From assembly GCF_000686725.1 (NCBI RefSeq), contig NZ_KK366008.1:138074-202073 (forward strand): a DNA stretch of 64,000 nucleotides. Reading direction: 5' to 3'. The notes under the pieces are model-generated. The model worked only from the letters and a program-made list of their open reading frames with translations, did not search any database and was not told the DNA's origin. How positions within the stretch are numbered: the first letter of the stretch is position 1; each line of letters opens with the position of its first letter. Source of the stretch: Clostridium akagii DSM 12554 (GTDB taxonomy: Bacteria; Bacillota; Clostridia; Clostridiales; Clostridiaceae). A program made the position numbers and the translations under genes. Positions 47,133 to 55,513 of the stretch are shown here, in pieces.

Positions 47133-47192
47133 TGAGTTTTAATTTTGTAACGGGAGCTTATTAGTTGTTATATACTAATAAGCTCTTTTTTA
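47133..47192 (+). ncRNA. candidate small RNA, about 60 nt
   Basis: Predicted from the promoter at 47098-47126 and the terminator stem at 47154-47185. The RNA would have about 20 unpaired 5' bases (ending GTAACGG) and the terminator stem. The only start-like codon behind its GGGAG opens a frame that runs past the terminator, so I do not call a peptide. No known RNA family is recognised. Confidence 0.4.
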
Positions 47193-47198
47193 TTTTTT
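47154..47198 (+). terminator. intrinsic terminator of the orphan transcript
   Basis: GAGCTTATTAGT (47154-47165) and ACTAATAAGCTC (47174-47185) pair perfectly around an 8-base loop and are followed by TTTTTTATTTTTT. Confidence 0.9.
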
Positions 47199-47267
47199 GT
47201 TATTCTCTTTGAAGCAATACGAGCAACACATTCAATTGCTTCCAAAGTTAGTTCATGACCCCTGCTC

Positions 47268-47325
47268 GATAAAAAACAACACCTCCACATATAGATTTAT
47301 ATATCTATACATAAAAGTGTTGTAT
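47268..47325 (-). terminator. terminator of yebC
   Basis: On the minus strand ACAACAC pairs with GTGTTGT, with an inner ATAGAT..ATCTAT stem, and runs into TTTTTT, about 60 bases past the yebC stop. Confidence 0.75.
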
Positions 47326-47382
47326 GTCATTCCAAAACAATTTAAACACATATGTCACAATACTAATATGTCCATCAAAACA

Positions 47383-48120
47383 TTACCCTTCCCACTCTTC
47401 AGGAAACTCAGCATTGTGGTACACTGATTGAACATCGTCATCAGCTTCAAGCTTGTCAATTAAATTTTGAACCTTTTCACAATCTTCAAGTTTCAAGGTT
47501 ACAAGAATATCTGGAATCATTGTAAGTTCTGCTGATAAAAATTCATAACCTGCTTCTTCTAGAGCCACTCGCACAGAAGAGAAGTCTTCCATAGCTGTAG
47601 TTATTTCAAAAATTTCTTCTTGGCTATTAAAGTCTTCCGCACCAGCATCTAATGCTGCCATCATTACATCATCTTCGTCAATACCATCTTTTTTCTCAAT
47701 AATAATTTGTCCTTTTTTTTGGAACATAAAAGAAACACAGCCATTTGCCCCTAAATTACCACCATTTCTATCCAATATATATCTTACACTACTTGCACTT
47801 CTGTTTTTATTTTCAGTTAATACCTTTATTATTACAGCAACTCCTGCAGGACCATATCCTTCATAAACTATTTCTTCAAAGTTAACTCCCTGTAGTTCAC
47901 CAGCACCTTTTTTAACTGCTCTCATAATTGTATCTAGAGCCATATTACTAGCCTTTGCTTTTGCTATTACATCTCTAAGCTTTGCATTAAGATCTGGATT
48001 TGAACCATCTTTAGCTGCAACCGCTAATTCTTTGCCAATCTTTGTAAAGATTTGTCCCCTTTTAGCATCTGTTTTACCTTTTTTTAATTGAATGTTATGC
48101 CACTTTGAATGTCCTGACAT
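47383..48120 (-). CDS. yebC: YebC/PmpR-family protein
   Basis: A 245-residue member of the DUF28 family with the conserved start [32 protein letters not shown] and [15 protein letters not shown]. Long YebC proteins were described as DNA-binding regulators; recent work links the family to relief of ribosome stalling at proline stretches. A GGGGG-type site precedes the ATG, and its own terminator lies downstream. Confidence 0.94.
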   Translation of the reverse strand: MSGHSKWHNIQLKKGKTDAKRGQIFTKIGKELAVAAKDGSNPDLNAKLRDVIAKAKASNMALDTIMRAVKKGAGELQGVNFEEIVYEGYGPAGVAVIIKVLTENKNRSASSVRYILDRNGGNLGANGCVSFMFQKKGQIIIEKKDGIDEDDVMMAALDAGAEDFNSQEEIFEITTAMEDFSSVRVALEEAGYEFLSAELTMIPDILVTLKLEDCEKVQNLIDKLEADDDVQSVYHNAEFPEEWEG

Positions 48121-48295
48121 AAAATATTCCCCCTAACTTTAACTTATATTCTATATAAATATTTATTTTATGTAAGTTTTACTTTAAATATTATATCACA
48201 TAATATTTTACATTCAAATATCATTGCAATATTTAATACATATGAAAATGTAATCCACTAATTTATTAGGCATTCTAATAAATTAGTAAAATACT

Positions 48296-48934
48296 TTAAA
48301 ATAGCCTATTTTCAATTTTAAAGTAATACCTTTCTTCTCCAACATTAAATGAACAATTTCCAGAAGAGATTTCATTAATTGCTGCCTTTGCCATTTCAAT
48401 GTCTTCATTTTCAAATTTCAGTGATAAAACTATTTTATCTGTATACTCAGTATTGTCAATATACCATTTTTTCTTCTCAAACAAATATTGAAGTTTTCCT
48501 AAAAGATCATAATTAACCGTAACTAAAAGTGATTTTCCTTTAACTCTTAAAACTATTTTACCTTTGTTTATTGACTCAGAAGCCACTTTTGAATAAGCTC
48601 TTGCAAGTCCCCCTGCGCCAAGAAGTATTCCTCCAAAGTATCTTGTAACAACAATTGCCGTATCTGTTATGCCTTTCTTTTTTATCACGTCTAACACTGG
48701 TATTCCTGCTGTTCCTTGTGGTTCACCGTCATCAGTACGCCGCTGAATGCGCATGTCTTCACCAATTATATATGCGTAAACATTGTGTCTAGCGTCTTTG
48801 TGTTTACCCTTAATTTCAGCCACAAATTCTTTTGCTTCTTGTTCATTACTAACTCTCTTAACGTTTCCAATAAAAACAGATTTTTTTTCTTCAAGTTCAA
48901 AAGTTGCCGCATCTTTTACCGTATAATAACTCAT
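48296..48934 (-). CDS. YigZ/IMPACT-family protein
   Basis: A 212-residue protein with an N-terminal UPF0029/IMPACT domain: ARHNVYAYIIG, the signature DGEPQGTAGIPVLDVI and VTRYFGGILLGAGGLARAYS. A C-terminal DUF1949 domain (about 135-205) follows. Cytosolic; relatives bind ribosomes or RNA, but the bacterial role is not established. Six bases separate it from the HEAT-repeat gene upstream, so the two are co-transcribed. Confidence 0.9.
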   Translation of the reverse strand: MSYYTVKDAATFELEEKKSVFIGNVKRVSNEQEAKEFVAEIKGKHKDARHNVYAYIIGEDMRIQRRTDDGEPQGTAGIPVLDVIKKKGITDTAIVVTRYFGGILLGAGGLARAYSKVASESINKGKIVLRVKGKSLLVTVNYDLLGKLQYLFEKKKWYIDNTEYTDKIVLSLKFENEDIEMAKAAINEISSGNCSFNVGEERYYFKIENRLF

Positions 48935-48940
48935 AAAATA

Positions 48941-49615
48941 TCAGACCTCTCCGCTTTCTATCATGTTAAAATAATCCTGGCAGAGTTTTTTCAAGTATTC
49001 TTTTTCAGTAGTTTGGAATATTTTTTTTACCTTATCCTCTGCATTCCTGCTTGCCATCTTTATAATCGCCTTTAGTGAATAAGAAACAACCTGTGGATTT
49101 TCATCATCTAGAGCTCTTTTTAGTGCATTTTCAAAATCCGGATTATTTATCTTTCCCATAGCTGATATTGCCATCCTTCTAACATTTACGAATTTATGTA
49201 CAGATGCCTTTATTAAAATATCTTTACTATTAATATCTTTTAGTTCACCTATAATCCAAATTGCAGTTTCCTTATCCTTACCATGCATTTTAACGTAATT
49301 TTCCCTTATATGTTTTAGTATGGATACAGTATTTTTTTCGTCCAAATTACTTAGTAAAAGCTGCTTATCATTTTTTCCAGCCCTGGCAATACTACTTAGA
49401 AGTTCCTCAGCATTTTTGCTACTAGCTAAAAACCTATACTTAATTTTACCTTCAATTATGTGTTTTTGAACGATTTCTCTTGATATATTCCTAATCTTAC
49501 TTATTACTTCAAGGGACTTACCTTCCAAGAACAGATAATATGATATCTCACTGTCATCATACTTTTCAATGTCATCCCAATTATATTCTACCAATCCATT
49601 TAACATATATATCAC
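48941..49615 (-). CDS. HEAT-repeat protein
   Basis: A 224-residue protein. The N-terminal part (1-75, YLFLEGKSLEVISKIRNISRE) looks like a helix-turn-helix-type segment, followed by HEAT/PBS-lyase-type repeats (KETAIWIIGELKD; VNVRRMAISAMGKI; PQVVSYSLKAIIKMA). A protein-interaction scaffold; partner unknown. The GTG start at 49613-49615 follows GGAG at four bases; an ATG three codons later is the alternative. One base from the MocR gene, so translationally coupled to it. Confidence 0.8.
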   Translation of the reverse strand: MIYMLNGLVEYNWDDIEKYDDSEISYYLFLEGKSLEVISKIRNISREIVQKHIIEGKIKYRFLASSKNAEELLSSIARAGKNDKQLLLSNLDEKNTVSILKHIRENYVKMHGKDKETAIWIIGELKDINSKDILIKASVHKFVNVRRMAISAMGKINNPDFENALKRALDDENPQVVSYSLKAIIKMASRNAEDKVKKIFQTTEKEYLKKLCQDYFNMIESGEV

Positions 49616-49616
49616 T

Positions 49617-51020
49617 TTACTCCAAAATTTTATTTATTATCTCAATCCCCTGCTTAATTTTTGTTTCCTCTGTTTGGGAATATCCTATTCTAAAAAACTT
49701 TGCTCCATCCTCACTATTTCTATAAAAAAGAACTCCTGGCGATATAAATACTTTTTTTTGCTTACATTTATAAAACAGTTTATCAGATTCAATGCCTATA
49801 CTTTTATCAATTTTTAAATAGAAATTAAAACCGCCCCCTGGGCTATTAAAACTTACCTTATCCTTTAAAATATCCTTAATTGTATCTTCCATCACCTTAT
49901 ATCTTTTATTATATGTGATTTTTAGGTTTTGAATGTAATCTCTCCAATATCCCTTTATTATGTACAAGTCTAGTGCTCTTTGCATAAGACTTGAGGTTGA
50001 TATATCAGTGTTTACCTTTGAACTCTCAACAGCTTCCTCTATCTTTTTAGGTACTATCATGTACCCAAGTCTTATTCCTGGTAGAAATATTTTAGAGAAA
50101 CTCTTTATATATACAACCCTATCATTTTCATCTAGACTCTTAAAGCTTTGATATTTAACTTTTTCATCAAATATAAGCTCTGAAAGATAGTCATCTTCTA
50201 TTATATAAAAATCATATTTCTCTGCAAGTTTTAATATTTCAATTTTTTTTGCATAACTATAGGACATTCCTGTTGGATTTTGAAAATAACTCATGGTATA
50301 AAAACATTTAATACTGTTCTTCTTTACTATTTTTTCAAACGCTTCTAGGTTTATACCATCATTTTCCATATTTGCTTCAAAAATATTAGCTCCTCTCCAT
50401 TTAAAAACAAAAAGGGCTCCATTATAAGTTGGTTTTTCAACAATTACATTATCATTTACATTGATTATTGCCTTTGAAACAATATCTATACCTTGCTGTG
50501 CTCCAGAAACAATTAATATATCCTCTGCCCTTGACTTATCATTCCAGAAGTATTTACTTATACTCCTGCGAAGCCCAATATATCCCAAGGTTTCTTGGTT
50601 TACTAAGGCATTAACACCATCTCTATCTATAACTTCATTTATGACCTCTTTAAAATTTTCCATGGGGAAAACTACATTACAAGATGTTTCACCAGCAAAG
50701 TCTATATATTTGCTTGAACTTTCATTTCTTATCCTCTTAAAAGTTTCGGTATATTCTCTTCTGAGTCTTCTATTTGTATCCTTTTGTTTCGCATAACTTC
50801 CACTGCCAATTTTTTGAACTGCATATCCTTCCTGTTCTAGTTTTTTATATGCACTCACTATAGTATCATTATTTACACTTAAAAAATCCGAAAGTTTTCT
50901 TATGGGTGGCAACTTCTCCTCGTCTTTAATTTCGCCCAGCTCAATTAAATTTTTTATGTGTCTTGCTATTTGAATGTATTTAGGGATTTCTTCTAAAAAA
51001 TCAATAGAATAGGCTTTCAT
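49617..51020 (-). CDS. MocR/PdxR-type GntR regulator with aminotransferase domain
   Basis: Start placed at the ATG at 51018-51020; an in-frame TTG five codons earlier is possible. The 467-residue protein has a GntR winged helix (about 8-75, KLPPIRKLSDFLSVNNDTIVSAYKKLE) and a type I aminotransferase domain with the PLP lysine in IKSFSKIFLPGIRLGY. MocR proteins sense PLP or amino-acid derivatives and regulate nearby genes such as pdx or gab; none are adjacent, so the target may be elsewhere or the downstream HEAT/YigZ pair. Confidence 0.88.
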   Translation of the reverse strand: MKAYSIDFLEEIPKYIQIARHIKNLIELGEIKDEEKLPPIRKLSDFLSVNNDTIVSAYKKLEQEGYAVQKIGSGSYAKQKDTNRRLRREYTETFKRIRNESSSKYIDFAGETSCNVVFPMENFKEVINEVIDRDGVNALVNQETLGYIGLRRSISKYFWNDKSRAEDILIVSGAQQGIDIVSKAIINVNDNVIVEKPTYNGALFVFKWRGANIFEANMENDGINLEAFEKIVKKNSIKCFYTMSYFQNPTGMSYSYAKKIEILKLAEKYDFYIIEDDYLSELIFDEKVKYQSFKSLDENDRVVYIKSFSKIFLPGIRLGYMIVPKKIEEAVESSKVNTDISTSSLMQRALDLYIIKGYWRDYIQNLKITYNKRYKVMEDTIKDILKDKVSFNSPGGGFNFYLKIDKSIGIESDKLFYKCKQKKVFISPGVLFYRNSEDGAKFFRIGYSQTEETKIKQGIEIINKILE

Positions 51021-51099
51021 TATTATCACATCCAATTCGTGTACATCTTAAGGAAAATAACTGTCCAATATATTAATCCATTATCTTGAAGATATTTTA

Positions 51100-51993
51100 C
51101 TATAAATAGTACACATTTTCCTTGGTAAGAACTGTGCCATCATTAGTCTTGTAATCTCTACTTCCACGCTTAATTATATCTAATTGTAAAAGTTTTCCTA
51201 ATATATCTTGAAAATTAATATCAAAATTTTTAAAAGCACCATCTTTTTTTATGTCCTCAGAACTTAGCATACAATCCTTACTACCCATAAATTTGATTAG
51301 AAATGATGCTAAAACCTTTATGTTCTCATCAACATATTTGTCCATGTAATGTATTATATTTTTTAGTGCAACCTCTGAATTTTCATTTTTAAAAAAGAAT
51401 GCATCTACATAAACCTTAAATTCATCGTTTGTGTTCACCGCCATATTTATTGCATTATTATTTATCATATACCCTGATGAATTAATAAAAAGCTTAGAAT
51501 ATTCTTCGGCACACTCCATTGTAGATGCATATGTAGTATAGACAGAACCATTTCTTATATACTTTTTACAAACACCTAAGATTTTTATAAAATTACCTAG
51601 GTAAACTAAATTCCACCTAGCTCTATCAATATCAGAATAATATCTATCATTATCATATTTAGATGTTATATCCTTATCCTTTGAAAATACAAGCCTAGAA
51701 CCTGCGAAAACTCTATGAAGAAACCCATCTTGAATATTGTGATTATGATAAAACAGTTTGTTTTTACTCAATAGCTTAATATGAACTGGAATGCTTTTTT
51801 CTATATTATATATATTTTTTATTTCATCTAATTTTTCATCAACTATGACAAATAAATCTATGTCAGATTCTTCCCACAAGTCTCCTGAAACCATGCTTCC
51901 AAAAACCATTACCGCCAAAACATTTTTATTTGAATTTAGTCTTTTTACAACATTATTGAAAATCTTCTGATATTGCAAGATTGTTTTTTTCAA
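51100..51993 (-). CDS. nucleotidyltransferase-fold protein
   Basis: Start at a TTG (51991-51993), seven bases after GGAGG; upstream codons of the frame precede that site. The 297-residue protein starts with a polymerase-beta-like nucleotidyltransferase domain, VFGSMVSGDLWEESDIDLFV, with both metal-binding aspartates (DxD). The C-terminal 170 residues are helical and unrecognised. It might be an aminoglycoside-adenylyltransferase relative or an MNT-type antitoxin-like AMPylase. No HEPN toxin partner is visible next to it. Confidence 0.75.
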   Translation of the reverse strand: MKKTILQYQKIFNNVVKRLNSNKNVLAVMVFGSMVSGDLWEESDIDLFVIVDEKLDEIKNIYNIEKSIPVHIKLLSKNKLFYHNHNIQDGFLHRVFAGSRLVFSKDKDITSKYDNDRYYSDIDRARWNLVYLGNFIKILGVCKKYIRNGSVYTTYASTMECAEEYSKLFINSSGYMINNNAINMAVNTNDEFKVYVDAFFFKNENSEVALKNIIHYMDKYVDENIKVLASFLIKFMGSKDCMLSSEDIKKDGAFKNFDINFQDILGKLLQLDIIKRGSRDYKTNDGTVLTKENVYYL

Positions 51994-52043
51994 AAATACT
52001 CCTCCTTTGCAAAATATCATTTAAGGCATCTAGCTTCCTTATT

Positions 52044-53828
52044 CTACACCATATATTCCTTATATTGATTATACGTTTTTTCATCTACGGAAGCAGTTAT
52101 ACTTGTTCCCTCTTCTAAATATTCTTCTTTTTCAACTTTTGCATTTTGATGTAAATTTGAAACCAAACTCTGAGCTGTGTATGGAATAATATATTTAGCT
52201 AACTTTAATTTGCTTGGAATTCCTAAAACCATCTCATTGAGTAATTCATCTAAATTGATATTTTGTTTAGCTGAAATTTTAACTATTTTCATAGTTTTAT
52301 ACTTTTCTTCTATGGCTTTAATTTGGATTTCATCGGCCTTATCTATTTTATTTAATACAATAATAGTATTTTTCCCACTTACTCCAAGTTCTTCTAGCAC
52401 ATTATTTACAGCTTCAATCTGCTCAAATACCGTATCACTAGAACTGTCTACTACGTGTAAAAGTAAATCTGAAAAAACTACTTCCTCCAATGTGGACTTA
52501 AAAGCTTCCACTAAATCATGTGGGAGTTTTCTTACAAAACCAACAGTATCTGTAACCGTAGCCACCCTGTTGTCCGGTAAAATAATTGCTCTTGTTGTTA
52601 CGTCTAACGTTGCAAATAACATGTCAGCTTCAAATACATTTTCTTTTTTTGTTATATCACCTGGAGCTGCTATATTGCAAAGGGCATTTCTAAGAGTTGA
52701 TTTTCCTGCATTTGTATATCCAACTAAAGATATTTTAGGTATATTTTCGTTGGTTCTTCTTTCCCTTTGAACTTCCCGAGTTTTTCTAATTTTTTCAATC
52801 TCCTGAGTTAAATCATAGACTCTTTCTCTTATGTGCCTCTTGTCAATTTCTAATTTTTTCTCTCCTGGTCCCTTTGTTCCAATTCCTCCACCTGATCTTG
52901 AAAGTTCAGATCCAATTCCAACAATTCTTGGAAGTCTGTATTTAAGTTGTGCTAGTTCAACTTGAATCTTTGATTCTTTGCTTCTTGCCCTTCTCGCAAA
53001 TATTTCAAGTATTAGAGTTGTCCTATCGATAACCTTTACTCCAAGTGCCTCCTCTAGATTTCTTACCTGAGATCCTGCAAGTTCATCATCAAAGATAATT
53101 AAATTAGCGTACACGCTTTGCTTAATCAAATTGATCTCATCAATTTTTCCACTTCCAATATAATAGGCGGAATCTATTTTTTTAATTTTCTGAATAACAG
53201 TGTAAACACATTTAACGTCGCAGGCTTTTGCGAGTTCCGAAAGTTCTTCAAGTATTTCCTCACTTCCGGTTCCAACAATGATTGCCCTTTCAGAATTATC
53301 TTCAATAATATTCTCTTTACTTATTATATTTTCAATGTATTTAATCTTATCAACTAAATCAATATTAATTATAGCCTTAAGACTAAGTTTTTCCTGCAAT
53401 TCAGGGGCTAAAACGTTATTAAATATGCTACAAAACCCTATTGATACATCTGTTAGATTCCCTTCCAGTACTCCAAGGGCTACAATGCAGTCTAGTTTTA
53501 GTTTTAGTAGCGCCGAAATATCTATAGAAGAAAGTCTTGAATTTCCATTTGGGTGAGTGTGAACTATCTTAACTCCAGATAACTTTTTTTCCTTTATATC
53601 TACAAGGGGTAGTTCCACAGCCCTGCTGTCCCCAACAGTAACACTTAAAATATTGCCTTTTCTATCTATAGCAACACTTATTTCTCGATTTATCATACTT
53701 GTCACATTACATATAACTTCACATAGCTGCTCAGTAAGTGAACTATATTTTGGGATTTTCATATCATATATCTCTTCTAATTTATCTAAAAGGGATTTTT
53801 TTACTCCGTCTATACTTCCATATATCAT
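52044..53828 (-). CDS. hflX: GTPase HflX with JAMM-like N-terminal extension
   Basis: Start at the ATG at 53826-53828, nine bases after GAGG (another ATG three codons earlier touches the site). The 594-residue protein has the HflX glycine-rich N domain (SGSGGIGTKGPGE-type region, here SRSGGGIGTKGPGEKK) and a GTPase with GYTNAGKST, TDTVGF and LNKID. HflX splits stalled or hibernating 70S ribosomes. Uniquely long: about 180 extra N-terminal residues contain H90-x-H92-P-x6-S100-x2-D103, an exact JAMM/MPN zinc-protease signature (HTHPNGNSRLSSID). That extension may be an active peptidase domain or only a structural relic. Confidence 0.9.
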   Translation of the reverse strand: MIYGSIDGVKKSLLDKLEEIYDMKIPKYSSLTEQLCEVICNVTSMINREISVAIDRKGNILSVTVGDSRAVELPLVDIKEKKLSGVKIVHTHPNGNSRLSSIDISALLKLKLDCIVALGVLEGNLTDVSIGFCSIFNNVLAPELQEKLSLKAIINIDLVDKIKYIENIISKENIIEDNSERAIIVGTGSEEILEELSELAKACDVKCVYTVIQKIKKIDSAYYIGSGKIDEINLIKQSVYANLIIFDDELAGSQVRNLEEALGVKVIDRTTLILEIFARRARSKESKIQVELAQLKYRLPRIVGIGSELSRSGGGIGTKGPGEKKLEIDKRHIRERVYDLTQEIEKIRKTREVQRERRTNENIPKISLVGYTNAGKSTLRNALCNIAAPGDITKKENVFEADMLFATLDVTTRAIILPDNRVATVTDTVGFVRKLPHDLVEAFKSTLEEVVFSDLLLHVVDSSSDTVFEQIEAVNNVLEELGVSGKNTIIVLNKIDKADEIQIKAIEEKYKTMKIVKISAKQNINLDELLNEMVLGIPSKLKLAKYIIPYTAQSLVSNLHQNAKVEKEEYLEEGTSITASVDEKTYNQYKEYMV

Positions 53829-54052
53829 AATTTTCATCCTCTTTTTTATTATTTATTTAACATACACCTAATAATAGTTTAACAATTTATTTATAATTCT
53901 ATACTATTACAACATTGCTGTAAATAGTAATAGGTTAAGAGTTTGCCTCTAATTAATGACTTAATTTCAGTAATTATTCTAAAAGAATTGAAATATAATA
54001 AAATTATTGTTAATATTGATAGTATGATTTTAATTTCATATGGAGGTTACTA

Positions 54053-54580
54053 ATGAACGAAAAGGAAAGAAATATACTAATTACAGAAGAAGAAATAAGT
54101 AAAAGGGTCAAAGAACTAGGTGCAGAAATTTCAAAAAAGTACCTAGGTAAAAAACTTTATGTTTTGTCTTTACTAAGAGGAAGTTTCATTTATACTGCAG
54201 ATCTAGTAAGAGCAATAGATATTGAAGTGAAAATAGGTTTTATGACTACTTCAAGTTATGGTGATTCAGAAAATAGTTCAGGGATTGTTAAAATAGTAAA
54301 TGATATTCCTGATGATATTACTGGCTATGATGTTCTTATAGTTGATGATATAATAGATACAGGAATAACAATGGATTTTGTTATTAAACATGTTAAGACA
54401 CTTAATGCAAATAGCGTTCAATGTTGCGTGCTATTAAACAAAGCAGAAAGAAGACAAGTGCCCTTAGAACCTGATTTTTGCTGTTTTGATATAGAAGACG
54501 TTTTTGTAGTAGGTTATGGCTTAAATTTTGGTGATTACTACAGAAATGTACCTTATATATTTAATTGGAAAGACTTATAA
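54053..54580 (+). CDS. hpt: hypoxanthine phosphoribosyltransferase
   Basis: A 175-residue type I phosphoribosyltransferase with the PRPP loop VLIVDDIIDTGITM, LLRGSFIYTADL and the C-terminal VVGYGLNFGDYYRN typical of Hpt. It salvages hypoxanthine or guanine to IMP/GMP, completing the route from adenosine deaminase products. GGAGG lies six bases before the ATG. Monocistronic; its terminator overlaps the end of yunB. Confidence 0.95.
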   Translation: MNEKERNILITEEEISKRVKELGAEISKKYLGKKLYVLSLLRGSFIYTADLVRAIDIEVKIGFMTTSSYGDSENSSGIVKIVNDIPDDITGYDVLIVDDIIDTGITMDFVIKHVKTLNANSVQCCVLLNKAERRQVPLEPDFCCFDIEDVFVVGYGLNFGDYYRNVPYIFNWKDL

Positions 54581-54640
54581 GAATAATATTGCTAATTTAC
54601 TAACCTAAAATACTGACTATGTATTTTAAGATTGCTAGGT

Positions 54641-54674
54641 GTAACCAGCTAATCATGCTGGTTACTATTTTTTT
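54641..54674 (+). terminator. intrinsic terminator of hpt inside the yunB 3' end
   Basis: GTAACCAGC (54641-54649) pairs perfectly with GCTGGTTAC (54657-54665), followed by TATTTTTTT. The T-tract is part of the antisense yunB coding sequence (Lys/Asn codons). Confidence 0.85.
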
Positions 54675-55317
54675 CTGGAAGATTAAAACCAGCACTTTTT
54701 AAGTCAAAATTTAAAACTGTACTTGGAACTTTTCCTATAATTATTGTTTCAGCAACAGGTATTTGGCTTTTTACATTTATTCTATCATTGCTTAGTGGTA
54801 GTATAATATTTACCTGAGTAGCTACATTAATATAAATTTTATGTCTAGTTTGATTTATTCCTGCATTCTGAAATTCAGATATATACTCAGTATCAATACT
54901 TCCAATTGGCTCTGCATTTACAATTACTGAAGGTCCAAAACTGGAAATAATATTATTTTTAAATATGTATGACAACGGAATCTTTACCTCAATATTTCCT
55001 GATTTATTTAATTCACTTTGAGCATTTATAGCTACTCTGCACGCAATTTTATTCATCATCATTGTATCTGCTTTTAGCATCATTATATTTCCAGATGAAT
55101 CTTTTTCTACTTTAATAACTTGATCATAGTTAAAATTATTATATTCATTAAGTATTGCTTTATTAATAGTTGAGACAGTTTTTTTTCTCACCTCAGCCTC
55201 TGCAATTTTTGTGATAGTAGGGCTTATTGATGTGTCAAATTTATATAAAAACATATTGAAAAAAAATAATATTGCTAGTAACAAACCTATTATTTTTATC
55301 TTAGTATTAATTTGCAA
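54649..55317 (-). CDS. yunB: sporulation protein YunB
   Basis: TTG start at 55315-55317, five bases after GAGAGG. The 222-residue protein has one N-terminal membrane segment (about 8-28) and a YunB domain with PTITKIAEAEVR, GNIEVKIPLSYIF and RHKIYINVATQVNI. YunB is made in the mother cell under sigma-E and is needed for normal spore formation; its mechanism is unknown. Convergent with hpt. Confidence 0.9.
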   Translation of the reverse strand: MQINTKIKIIGLLLAILFFFNMFLYKFDTSISPTITKIAEAEVRKKTVSTINKAILNEYNNFNYDQVIKVEKDSSGNIMMLKADTMMMNKIACRVAINAQSELNKSGNIEVKIPLSYIFKNNIISSFGPSVIVNAEPIGSIDTEYISEFQNAGINQTRHKIYINVATQVNIILPLSNDRINVKSQIPVAETIIIGKVPSTVLNFDLKSAGFNLPEKNSNQHD

Positions 55318-55470
55318 CTTAACCTCTCCCCTGGCCTTGATAATAATTAATATGTTTGAAAATTAGATAAATTACATATTTTACTATATAATAGTTTTAT
55401 ACAATTCTTGATGTTAATATTTTATTAATATAATACTTGCTCACTGCTAATTTATTAATTTCAGTTAATA

Positions 55471-55479
55471 TGCTATAAT
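55471..55479 (+). promoter_or_regulatory. extended -10 promoter of the PBP gene
   Basis: TGCTATAAT, a perfect extended -10, 34 bases upstream of the PBP start codon; the -35 region is T-rich and poor. Confidence 0.55.
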
Positions 55480-55513
55480 ATAAACGCATTAGCGCAATTA
55501 AGGAGGATATTTT

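Larger units (their letters stand above)
46814..47382. other. 569-base stretch without a supported protein gene
   Basis: Between the DUF421 gene and yebC. It contains a perfect 28-bp inverted repeat (46886-46947), three plus-strand TATAAT boxes, a full plus-strand promoter-terminator unit (47098-47198) and the yebC terminator on the minus strand (47268-47325). See the separate entries. Confidence 0.7.

Noticed and set aside
47168-47290. 40-codon minus-strand frame (MWRCCFLSSRGHEL...) between yebC and the orphan terminator
   Set aside because: No ribosome site before its ATG; it starts inside the yebC terminator and ends in the loop of the plus-strand terminator, so its coding-like composition is not enough. 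It could be a decayed gene end.
51100-51993. MNT-HEPN toxin-antitoxin pair
   Set aside because: The nucleotidyltransferase domain is present but no HEPN gene or compact partner lies beside it, and the protein is twice the size of MNT antitoxins.
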